Shown piece after piece: positions 1 through 5,398 of a stretch of 7,767 bases of DNA (positions are counted from its first letter, which is position 1; every line of letters starts with the position of its first letter). The translations under genes were made by a program, and so were the position numbers. The notes beneath the pieces were generated by a model. It did not search any database, was not told the origin of the DNA, and worked only from the letters and a program-made list of their open reading frames with translations. This DNA is from an uncultured Erysipelotrichaceae bacterium (lineage in GTDB: Bacteria > Bacillota_I > Bacilli_A > Erysipelotrichales > Coprobacillaceae), in contig UQVG01000087.1 in NCBI GenBank assembly GCA_900544435.1, forward strand, positions 1 through 7,767, in the 5' to 3' direction.

Positions 1-48
1 GTACTTTTTTAATGAATATAGGAATTATTAATAATATATAAGTTAGTT

Positions 49-74
49 GTGCCCCATGGGGGCACCTTTTTTTT
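49..74 (+). terminator. Rho-independent terminator of an upstream, off-window gene
   Basis: A perfect 7-bp GC-rich stem (GTGCCCC at 49-55 with GGGGCAC at 59-65, 3-nt loop) is followed by eight T residues at 67-74. It has no matching A-run on its left side, so it works rightward only. It probably ends a gene lying left of the window. Reading frames that close at 10-12, 29-31 or 39-41 could be the tail of that gene, but nothing in the first 48 bases identifies which. Confidence 0.85.
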
Positions 75-132
75 GATTTTTTAAGATATATTTTAAATGT
101 AGTCTATTTCTTAATAAAAAGGAGGGTATGTA

Positions 133-342
133 ATGGATATAGAAGAATACCAAAATCAAGATATAGCAGGTAAAATACTTTACTTAGCAACTTTATTTAA
201 AGGAATTAAAGATCATTTAGAAATTTTAAATGAAAGAGAAAGTTTTGGTCATGTTGAAGCACAGATGTTTACAATCTTAAATGATTTAGAATTGGGTATT
301 CATGAATTATGTATTTTATATGAGTTGTTAGAAAAGAAATAG
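133..342 (+). CDS. Small acidic soluble protein of unknown function (69 aa)
   Basis: The start is supported by a strong Shine-Dalgarno site, AAAGGAGGG at 118-126, seven bases before the ATG. The protein has no signal peptide, membrane segment, cysteine cluster or recognisable motif. It has one Cys (in HELCILY near the C-terminus) and is rich in Leu, Ile and Glu, which suggests a small all-helical protein. It is the first gene of a rightward set with the membrane protein 26 bp downstream and the lipoprotein after that. I do not recognise the family, and its size and charge would suit a cytoplasmic partner or regulator, which is inference only. Codon use looks like that of the neighbours. An ATG at 128-130 is followed directly by TAA, so it cannot be the start. 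Confidence 0.75.
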   Translation: MDIEEYQNQDIAGKILYLATLFKGIKDHLEILNERESFGHVEAQMFTILNDLELGIHELCILYELLEKK

Positions 343-368
343 ACAAAGTAAGGAAAGGAAGAGAGAAT

Positions 369-746
369 ATGAAAATTTGGAAATTAGTAGCAGGAATTTT
401 ATCAATTATTTTTAGTGTAATTGTATTTTTTCAATCATTATTGGTAGGAACTGCTAATACAATGTTAGAAAATGAAGAAGTAGGAGGAAGTGCTGGATTA
501 TTTGTAGCTATTTTTATGTTAGCTGGAGGTATTATTTCTATTATAGTAAGAAACAGCCATAAAAATGGAGGAAATATTGCTATTCTTGTTTTATTTTTAT
601 TAGCAAGTGCTTTAGGACTTGGATTTGCTGGAAGTTTTGAAGATTTAAATATTTGGTCTGGATGGTGTTTGATTAATGGTGTTTTAGCAATTGTATCGAT
701 TTTAAGAAATAATAAGGGAGAAAAAGATGATGAAAAAATTAGATAA
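369..746 (+). CDS. Small four-helix integral membrane protein, function unknown (125 aa)
   Basis: Four hydrophobic segments are visible at about residues 5-27, 41-60, 70-88 and 94-112. They are followed by a highly charged cytoplasmic-looking tail (KGEKDDEKIR). A short acidic loop (ENEEVGG) separates helices 1 and 2. The layout and the Trp-containing IWSGWCLIN segment resemble small uncharacterised four-helix proteins common in Firmicutes, but I cannot assign a named family with confidence. The start at 369 is preceded by a purine-rich ribosome site (AAGGAAGAG, about 355-363). The end of this gene overlaps the lipoprotein gene by 20 bp, so the two are almost certainly co-transcribed and may be translationally coupled. 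This points to a shared envelope role. Confidence 0.8.
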   Translation: MKIWKLVAGILSIIFSVIVFFQSLLVGTANTMLENEEVGGSAGLFVAIFMLAGGIISIIVRNSHKNGGNIAILVLFLLASALGLGFAGSFEDLNIWSGWCLINGVLAIVSILRNNKGEKDDEKIR

Positions 747-1251
747 AGTATGTTTAGTTTTTTTGCTTGTATTTTCTTTATGTGCATGTAGTAACGGGGA
801 AGTAAAAGAAACAAAAACGGTTAAACAAACAAAAACAACAGAAAAGAAAGAAGAAAAGATTTATTCAACTGGAGAAAGTGTTACATATACTAAAAATAAT
901 GAAGATTTATTTAGTTTTACTATAGATTCAGTTACAAGTACGGACGAAAGAAATGAATTTTCTGATCAAACACCAGAACAAGTTATTATTATTCATTATT
1001 CATATGAAAATATCGCTGATGAAGATGATGTTTATTTTTCAAGTATTAATTTTAAAGTAATAGATGAAGGAAATAATGTATGTGAAACTTATCCAGCATC
1101 AGTTAATGTTTATCCACAAGAGGCTCCTATTGGAACTAAAAGCGAAGGGGAAGAAGCTTATGGGTTAAAGAAACAAAGTACGAAGATCAAATTAGTAGTG
1201 GCACTAGATTATTCAAAGACAAAAGTAACTTATGAATTACCAGTACAATAA
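727..1251 (+). CDS. Lipoprotein with Ig-like/DUF4352-type domain (174 aa)
   Basis: The N-terminus is a lipoprotein signal: basic MMKKLDK, a hydrophobic stretch, then a lipobox-like FSLCAC in which Cys21 is the likely lipidated residue. Residues about 22-45 are a charged Lys/Thr/Glu linker (KETKTVKQTKTTEKK), typical of a tether to the membrane. The remaining ~125 residues are beta-rich, with the pattern VTYTKNNEDLFSFTIDSV ... QVIIIHYSYENI ... KLVVALDYS. That pattern resembles DUF4352/telokin-like extracellular domains; this is a resemblance, not a proven assignment. The start could be the ATG at 727 or 730, since GGGAG at 716-720 serves both. It overlaps the membrane-protein gene by 20 bp and is followed by a terminator, so it is the last gene of the cassette. 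The function is unknown; such lipoproteins are surface-exposed. Confidence 0.82.
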   Translation: MMKKLDKVCLVFLLVFSLCACSNGEVKETKTVKQTKTTEKKEEKIYSTGESVTYTKNNEDLFSFTIDSVTSTDERNEFSDQTPEQVIIIHYSYENIADEDDVYFSSINFKVIDEGNNVCETYPASVNVYPQEAPIGTKSEGEEAYGLKKQSTKIKLVVALDYSKTKVTYELPVQ

Positions 1252-1259
1252 TGGATATA

Positions 1260-1286
1260 AAAAACAGCACACGATGTGCTGTTTTT
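1260..1286. terminator. Bidirectional Rho-independent terminator between convergent genes
   Basis: A perfect 12-bp stem pairs AAAAACAGCACA (1260-1271) with its complement (1275-1286) around a 3-nt loop. The flanking A-run and T-run let the hairpin end transcription both of the rightward lipoprotein cassette and of the leftward HPr-dehydrogenase gene. Confidence 0.9.
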
Positions 1287-1306
1287 ACATTATTAATATT
1301 TTATCA

Positions 1307-2608
1307 TTATGCTTTACATTCAGCATTTCCTAATTCATTACCTTCGTTGAAGTTACGAGCGTTTTCCATTGTTACAACAGCGATTGCTTGTAAAGCTTCA
1401 CGAGTAAAGAATGCTTGATGACTTGTTAAAACAAGTTGAGGGAACATTTGTAAACGAGCTGTGATATCGTTTGTGATAGCAACATCACTTTTATCTGTAT
1501 AAACGTTGTTATCTTCACCTTCATATACGTCTAAAGCAACAGCATGGAATTTACCTTGTTTTAAAGCTCTAATTAATGCTTCAGGATCAATGATAGGTCC
1601 TCTACTAGTGTTTACTAACATAACTGTATCTTTCATTAATGCAATTGTTTCATCATTAATTAAATGATAAGTTCCATTATCTCCCATGATTAATGGACAA
1701 TGTAAAGAAATTAAATCAGCTCTTTTTAATAATTCTTCTTTACTTACATAAGTTAATAAACCTTCATCAACTAATGCTTGGTTAGGATAAGCATCCCATC
1801 CTAAAACTGTCATACCATATCCTTTACAAATTCTTGCCATACATTGACCAATTTTACCAGTACCCATGATACCAGCAACTTTATTATGTAGGTCTAAACC
1901 TAATAATCCACTTAAAGCAAAGTTATTATCTTTTACTTTTGTATAAGCTTTGTGTAAACGACGGTTTGCTTCTTGTAGAATTGCCATAGCATGTTCAGCA
2001 ACTGCATATGGTGAATAAGCAGGAACACGTAAAACTGTAATTCCACATTCTTTTGCAGCTTGTAAATCAACATTGTTGAATCCTGCACAACGTAATAAGA
2101 TTAATTTAACACCACATTCATGTAATTTTTCAACAACTGGTCTTGAAGCATTATCATTAACGAAAATACATACAGCATCATAACCTTGAGCTAAACCAGC
2201 AGTTTCAGGTCCTAATTGTGAATCAAAATATTTGATATCTGAATTGTAAGTACCTTGACCTTTATCTTTTACTAATTCACTAAAGAAAGTTCTATCATAA
2301 TCTTTAGTTCCAAAGAATGCGATTTTTAAAACTTCTACAGGTTTCTTTTCTTCAAAAGCACCATGTAATAATTCATCGATTGCTTTTGCAGCTGCTTCTT
2401 CGTCTTCACCATCGATATCTACTTTTAAAGTATCACCTTTTTTAGCACCTAATGCTAAGATTTGAAGAACGTTATCTCCATCAGCAACTTTTTCATCTAA
2501 GTAAATTCTTACTTGACTTTTGAAATTCACGCAACATTGAGCAAGTAATGCAGCAGGTCTTGCATGAATACCTAATGTGTTATTAACTACATAACTAATT
2601 TCTTTCAT
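1307..2608 (-). CDS. HPr phosphocarrier domain fused to LdhA-type D-lactate dehydrogenase (433 aa)
   Basis: Residues 1 to about 85 are a complete HPr-like domain with the active-site motif GIHARPAA. His15 and Arg17 fall at the canonical positions, and the second helix reads NVLQILALGAKKG. The HPr-kinase site Ser46 is Asn46. After a short Glu/Lys linker (86-93), residues about 94-433 form a full D-lactate dehydrogenase close to E. coli LdhA in motif content (VCIFVND, LRCAGFNNVD, NRRLHKAY). The NAD-binding loop is GTGKIG at 249-254 with Asp272 downstream, which favours NAD over NADP. The family catalytic residues are Arg336 (NTSRG), Glu365 (DVYEGE) and His397 (SHQAFF). The expected reaction is pyruvate + NADH to D-lactate + NAD+ in the cytoplasm. 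No ATG, GTG or TTG codon lies at the domain junction and the frame is unbroken, so this is one polypeptide. The ribosome site GGAGGAG lies at 2616-2622. The gene is divergent from the lactate permease. The fused HPr may regulate the enzyme or relay phosphate, which is inference. Confidence 0.93.
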   Translation of the reverse strand: MKEISYVVNNTLGIHARPAALLAQCCVNFKSQVRIYLDEKVADGDNVLQILALGAKKGDTLKVDIDGEDEEAAAKAIDELLHGAFEEKKPVEVLKIAFFGTKDYDRTFFSELVKDKGQGTYNSDIKYFDSQLGPETAGLAQGYDAVCIFVNDNASRPVVEKLHECGVKLILLRCAGFNNVDLQAAKECGITVLRVPAYSPYAVAEHAMAILQEANRRLHKAYTKVKDNNFALSGLLGLDLHNKVAGIMGTGKIGQCMARICKGYGMTVLGWDAYPNQALVDEGLLTYVSKEELLKRADLISLHCPLIMGDNGTYHLINDETIALMKDTVMLVNTSRGPIIDPEALIRALKQGKFHAVALDVYEGEDNNVYTDKSDVAITNDITARLQMFPQLVLTSHQAFFTREALQAIAVVTMENARNFNEGNELGNAECKA

Positions 2609-2635
2609 TTTAAATCTCCTCCATTTTGCAAGACC

Positions 2636-2644
2636 ATTTTAGCA
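2636..2644 (-). promoter_or_regulatory. Probable extended -10 promoter of the HPr-dehydrogenase gene
   Basis: On the minus strand the sequence reads TGCTAAAAT, an extended -10 element (TGn plus TAAAAT). The expected start of transcription is near 2629, giving a leader of about 20 bases that carries GGAGGAG. No good -35 element is seen at the usual distance. Confidence 0.5.
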
Positions 2645-2674
2645 CAAAAAATAAGAGAATAAAGAAGAAATTGA

Positions 2675-2708
2675 GAAAATTTATAAAAGTAATGGAAATT
2701 TTATAAAA
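2675..2708. repeat. Two 14-bp direct repeats in the divergent control region
   Basis: GAAAATTTATAAAA at 2675-2688 and GAAATTTTATAAAA at 2695-2708 match at 13 of 14 positions and begin exactly 20 bp apart, about two helical turns. The right copy covers the -35 region of the permease promoter. This could be an operator, but AT-richness makes chance possible. Confidence 0.4.
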
Positions 2709-2714
2709 TATCAC

Positions 2715-2720
2715 TATAAT
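2715..2720 (+). promoter_or_regulatory. Probable -10 box of the lactate permease promoter
   Basis: A consensus TATAAT lies 31 bases before the chosen start codon, so transcription should begin near 2727. The -35 region is poor (ATGGAA near 2692-2697), which would fit a promoter needing an activator or overlapped by a regulator. Confidence 0.55.
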
Positions 2721-2730
2721 AGTCATGGCA

Positions 2731-2740
2731 AGAGGGGGAA
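2731..2740 (+). promoter_or_regulatory. Ribosome binding site that sets the permease start at 2746
   Basis: AGAGGGGGAA lies 5 bases before the ATG at 2746. The earlier in-frame ATG at 2725 lies at or before the predicted transcription start and has no ribosome site, so 2746 is preferred. Confidence 0.75.
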
Positions 2741-2745
2741 AAATA

Positions 2746-4311
2746 ATGCTAATTATTAATTTTATCTTAGGTTTATTACCTATCATCTGGTTAGTAATCG
2801 CTTTATGTGGTTTAAAATGGCCAGGATATAAGGCTGCTTTAGGTGCCTTAATTATTGCTGCTGTTGAAGCATTAACATATTTTGGATTCTCAATGTCAGA
2901 TACATTAACTTCAGTTTTAGAAGGTTTTGCATTTGCAATGTGGCCAATCGTTATTGTTATTATTGCAGCTGTCTTTACGTATAACTTATCTTTACGTACA
3001 GGATCAATTGACATGATTAAAAAATTACTTACAAGTGTATCAGCTGATAAACGTGTTTTAGTTTTATTAATTGGATGGTCATTTGGTGGATTTATGGAAG
3101 CTATGGCTGGATTTGGTACAGCTGTTGCAATTCCAGCAAGTATGTTATGGGTTTTAGATTTTGATCCAATTCTAGCATGTCTTGTTTGTTTAGTTGCAAA
3201 TGCAACACCAACACCATTTGGTTCAATTGCTATTCCTACAGTAACACTTGCAACAAACTTAGGTTTAGAAAATAACTTAATTGCCTTTGCTACTTCATGT
3301 GCATTAAGTGTTTTAATTATTTTAACACCATTTGTAATGGTTTATATTTTAGGAAAAAGTACAAAAGGAAAATCTTCTGCATTTAAAGGTATTTTACCAG
3401 TTATTTTAACTTCAGGATTATCTTTCTTAATTCCTGAAATGGTTGTTTCATATTTTGTTGGTGCTGAACTTGCGGGGGTTGCAGCTTCAGTGATTTCATT
3501 AGTATGTACAATTTTAGTAAGTATGAAATTTACAAATCCTGATGATATTCCTGATGAATATCGTTTAGAAGTAAAAAAAGGAAGTCCTTTAAAAGTTGGA
3601 AAAACTTTACAAGCATTATCACCATTTATTTTAATCTTTGTTGTTTTATTACTTACAAGTAATTTAGTACCACCAATTCATGATTCTTTATCATCAATTG
3701 CGACAAGTGTAAAAATTTCTACATACAAAAACGCAAGTATGACAACATTTACATGGATCAATACACCAGGTGTCTTAATTATTTTATGTGCAATCGTTGG
3801 TGGATTTATTCAAAAAGCCAAAGTATCAGAAATGGTTGCTGTCTTTATTGCAACATTAAAACAAATGATGTTTACAATTTTAACAATGTTATTTATTTTA
3901 GCAACTGCACGTGTCATGCAATATTCAGGAATGATTGCTGCTGTTGCTGCGTTATTCTCTGTCTTTGGACCTGTTTATCCATTCTTTGCACCAATGTTAG
4001 GAGCATTAGGTACATTCGTTACTGGATCAGGTACAAGTTCAAGTGCTTTATTTGGATCAGTTCAAATGTCAACTGCAGCAAGTATTGGTGCAAACAAGTA
4101 TTGGCTTGTTGCTGCTAACAGTTTAGGAGTTGCTACTGGTAAAATGATGGCACCTCAAAGTATTGCTATTGGATTAGTAGCAGTTGATGAAGCTGGTAGA
4201 GATGGTGAATTACTTAAAAAAGTATTACCATATGCTGCATTATTCATTATTATTAGTGCCTTAGTATGTTTCTTTGGACAATACGTTTGGGCAATCTTTG
4301 GCATTGCATAA
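2746..4311 (+). CDS. lctP: L-lactate permease family transporter (521 aa)
   Basis: This is a polytopic membrane protein of LctP/LldP type (TC 2.A.14), which moves lactate (and often glycolate) with protons across the cytoplasmic membrane. It is made of hydrophobic helices over its whole length. It carries the family signature GGFMEAMAGFGT (residues 114-125; family form GGF-E-AAGFGTP). TGSGTSSSALFG (426-437) resembles the TGSDT-NALFG family motif with Gly in place of Asp. APQSIAIG begins at residue 469. The length is normal for the family (about 500-550). Starting at 2746 gives MLIINFILGLLPIIWL, placing the first helix directly at the N-terminus as is usual. It is divergent from the HPr-D-lactate dehydrogenase fusion, so export of fermentation lactate or re-uptake is the likely role. 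The direction and stereoisomer cannot be read from sequence. It is transcribed alone and ended by the terminator at 4317-4356. Confidence 0.93.
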   Translation: MLIINFILGLLPIIWLVIALCGLKWPGYKAALGALIIAAVEALTYFGFSMSDTLTSVLEGFAFAMWPIVIVIIAAVFTYNLSLRTGSIDMIKKLLTSVSADKRVLVLLIGWSFGGFMEAMAGFGTAVAIPASMLWVLDFDPILACLVCLVANATPTPFGSIAIPTVTLATNLGLENNLIAFATSCALSVLIILTPFVMVYILGKSTKGKSSAFKGILPVILTSGLSFLIPEMVVSYFVGAELAGVAASVISLVCTILVSMKFTNPDDIPDEYRLEVKKGSPLKVGKTLQALSPFILIFVVLLLTSNLVPPIHDSLSSIATSVKISTYKNASMTTFTWINTPGVLIILCAIVGGFIQKAKVSEMVAVFIATLKQMMFTILTMLFILATARVMQYSGMIAAVAALFSVFGPVYPFFAPMLGALGTFVTGSGTSSSALFGSVQMSTAASIGANKYWLVAANSLGVATGKMMAPQSIAIGLVAVDEAGRDGELLKKVLPYAALFIIISALVCFFGQYVWAIFGIA

Positions 4312-4316
4312 CAATT

Positions 4317-4356
4317 AAAAAGTCTGTAATGTTCGTTGAACATTTACAGACTTTTT
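4317..4356. terminator. Bidirectional terminator between the permease and RpiR genes
   Basis: A long hairpin pairs 4317-4334 with 4338-4356, with one bulged T at 4344 and a GTT loop. Its inner arms are ATGTTC/GAACAT and its outer arms AGTCTGTA/TACAGACT. A-runs and T-runs flank it on both sides. It ends 3 bases before the stop codon of the leftward regulator gene and 5 bases after the permease stop, and can serve both. Confidence 0.9.
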
Positions 4357-4358
4357 AT

Positions 4359-5243
4359 TTATTCAATAAAATCATTTACAGGGCTATGTAGAGGATGACG
4401 AACATCATTTTCTTTATCATAGCTTATTTTATTTTGAATGTTTTTTTGATAATCTTTTTTAAATAGACAAGAGAAAATAACATTTAAAATATATTCAATA
4501 GATGTTTGTGAAGCAAAAGGTGCAATCTTTGTAAAGATTTTTTCACGAGAACCAATATTTAAAATATAATTAGCATAATGTGAAAGTCTATTATCTCCAA
4601 CAGAAGTTAGAACAATCAAAGGTGTTTTCTTTTCTTTTAAGATTTTAGCTATTTTAATAAGTTCGTTTGTCTCTCCAGAATATGAAATGATCATTGCTAT
4701 TTTATTTTGGTTAGAATTGTAAGACATAAAGACTTGTTCTCCAGCCAACATTTTTAAATTAACATTTCTTTGAATACGCATCATTTTATGTTGAAAAGAC
4801 ATAGCAGCTAATAACGAATTTCCTGTTCCATAAATATCTATCTCTTGATTTTGATTAAGTAATTCTACAATTTGATGAAGTTGATCAAAATCAATCAGCT
4901 GAATTGTTTCAGCAATGACTTCTTGATTTAAGCTAGCCAGTTTATAAGCGATTATTGAATCACTGTCTTCTTGTTGAAAGGGAAAATTAACATCAATACG
5001 ATCAGTATGTGCTAAATCAAATTGTAATTCTGCAGAGTATTTAATTTTAAAATCACTATAACCTTCTAAACCTAATTTATGACAAAGTCTTACAATGGTA
5101 GCAGGAGAGGTATAAGTTTTTTTTGCAAGTTCTTTGATTGAAAGATTTAAAACTTTTTCTCCTTCATTCAATATGTAATGGGCAATTTCTTTTTCTGAAT
5201 GAGAGAAATCTAACTCAAATTCTAATTGTGTCATTATACTCAT
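4359..5243 (-). CDS. RpiR/MurR-family transcriptional regulator with SIS domain (294 aa)
   Basis: The N-terminal helix-turn-helix domain (residues about 1-75) has the typical RpiR pattern LSIKELAKKTYTSPATIVRLCHKLGLEGYSDFK (residues 34-66, shown broken here only as LSIKELAK ... SPATIVRLCHKLG ... GYSDFK). A SIS sugar-phosphate-binding domain follows at about 110-250, with IYGTGNS (137-143) and IISYSGETNE (185-194). Such regulators bind a phosphosugar and control sugar-use genes. This one is divergent from a GH1 6-phospho-beta-glucosidase, so that enzyme's substrate or product is the probable effector (inference). The ATG at 5243 is preferred because GGTGAT lies just upstream. A longer version from a GTG at 5252 has no ribosome site, and an ATG at 5234 is also possible. 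The length is normal for the family. The inverted repeat at 5266-5286 suggests autoregulation. Confidence 0.92.
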   Translation of the reverse strand: MSIMTQLEFELDFSHSEKEIAHYILNEGEKVLNLSIKELAKKTYTSPATIVRLCHKLGLEGYSDFKIKYSAELQFDLAHTDRIDVNFPFQQEDSDSIIAYKLASLNQEVIAETIQLIDFDQLHQIVELLNQNQEIDIYGTGNSLLAAMSFQHKMMRIQRNVNLKMLAGEQVFMSYNSNQNKIAMIISYSGETNELIKIAKILKEKKTPLIVLTSVGDNRLSHYANYILNIGSREKIFTKIAPFASQTSIEYILNVIFSCLFKKDYQKNIQNKISYDKENDVRHPLHSPVNDFIE

Positions 5244-5247
5244 TTTT

Positions 5248-5253
5248 ATCACC
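5248..5253 (-). promoter_or_regulatory. Ribosome binding site favouring the RpiR start at 5243
   Basis: GGTGAT on the minus strand sits four bases before the ATG at 5243. It overlaps the alternative GTG start at 5252, which therefore lacks a site of its own. The predicted transcription start is near 5253, so the leader would be only about 10 bases. Confidence 0.5.
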
Positions 5254-5259
5254 GTTTAT

Positions 5260-5265
5260 AGTATA
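5260..5265 (-). promoter_or_regulatory. Probable -10 box of the RpiR regulator gene
   Basis: TATACT on the minus strand lies immediately next to the inverted repeat at 5266-5286, which would cover the spacer and approach the -35 region (TTTCAT near 5283-5288). A bound protein there would block this promoter. Confidence 0.5.
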
Positions 5266-5286
5266 TCATGAAACAAAGTTTCATGA
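5266..5286. promoter_or_regulatory. Perfect inverted repeat, candidate RpiR operator
   Basis: TCATGAAAC (5266-5274) and GTTTCATGA (5278-5286) are perfect 9-bp arms around AAA. The site lies between the divergent regulator and glycosidase genes. Palindromic sites with TGAAA/TTTCA-like arms are usual for RpiR-type regulators. It is too long at the centre and lacks the central CG of a CcpA cre site. TCATGAAA recurs at 5281-5288, and a further half-site TGAAAC occurs at 5311-5316. Confidence 0.65.
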
Positions 5287-5328
5287 AATGGCTTTTATTT
5301 ACATTAAATATGAAACATTATAAAAAGG

Positions 5329-5343
5329 AATATCGAAGATATT
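5329..5343. repeat. Short perfect inverted repeat beside the glycosidase promoter
   Basis: AATATC (5329-5334) and GATATT (5338-5343) are perfect 6-bp arms around GAA. The right arm touches the -35 box of the glycosidase promoter. It could be a second operator. Its arms differ from those of the 5266-5286 repeat. Confidence 0.35.
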
Positions 5344-5369
5344 TACAATCAAGATGAGATGATTAAAAT
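5342..5369 (+). promoter_or_regulatory. Probable sigma-A promoter of the 6-phospho-beta-glucosidase gene
   Basis: TTTACA (5342-5347), a 16-bp spacer and TAAAAT (5364-5369) each match the consensus at five of six positions. Transcription would start near 5376, leaving a leader of about 23 bases that contains AAGGAG. This also rules out the in-frame ATG at 5375 as the start. Confidence 0.6.
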
Positions 5370-5386
5370 GATATATGGATATAAAA

Positions 5387-5392
5387 AAGGAG
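5387..5392 (+). promoter_or_regulatory. Ribosome binding site that sets the glycosidase start at 5399
   Basis: AAGGAG lies six bases before the ATG at 5399, and the ATG at 5375 has no such site. Starting at 5399 gives MERKLPKDFYWGG, the usual N-terminus of GH1 enzymes. Confidence 0.8.
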
Positions 5393-5398
5393 AATATT

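Noticed and set aside
431..814. Leftward 127-codon open frame
   Set aside because: It lies antisense to the membrane-protein and lipoprotein genes, its translation is a low-complexity mirror of hydrophobic codons, and it has no ribosome site.
2671..2688. Rex (NADH-responsive) site in the dehydrogenase/permease control region
   Set aside because: The TTGAGAA..TATAAAA stretch matches the TTGTTAA-N4-TTAACAA-type consensus at too few positions to support the call.
2610..3014. Leftward 134-codon open frame
   Set aside because: It is antisense to the start of the permease gene and spans the divergent promoter region; no supporting motif or ribosome site.
3753..4118. Rightward 121-codon frame inside the permease
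   Set aside because: Out-of-frame shadow of the permease with implausible Cys/Asn/Trp-rich composition.
4155..4343. Leftward 62-codon frame at the permease end
   Set aside because: Antisense shadow that would begin inside the terminator hairpin.
5269..5283. CcpA cre site within the 5266-5286 inverted repeat
   Set aside because: The cre consensus is 14 bp with a central CG; this palindrome has a 3-base AAA centre and a 15-bp TGAAAC/GTTTCA core.
5138..5323. Rightward 61-codon frame across the RpiR start
   Set aside because: Antisense to the regulator gene and reading through its promoter and operator; no ribosome site.
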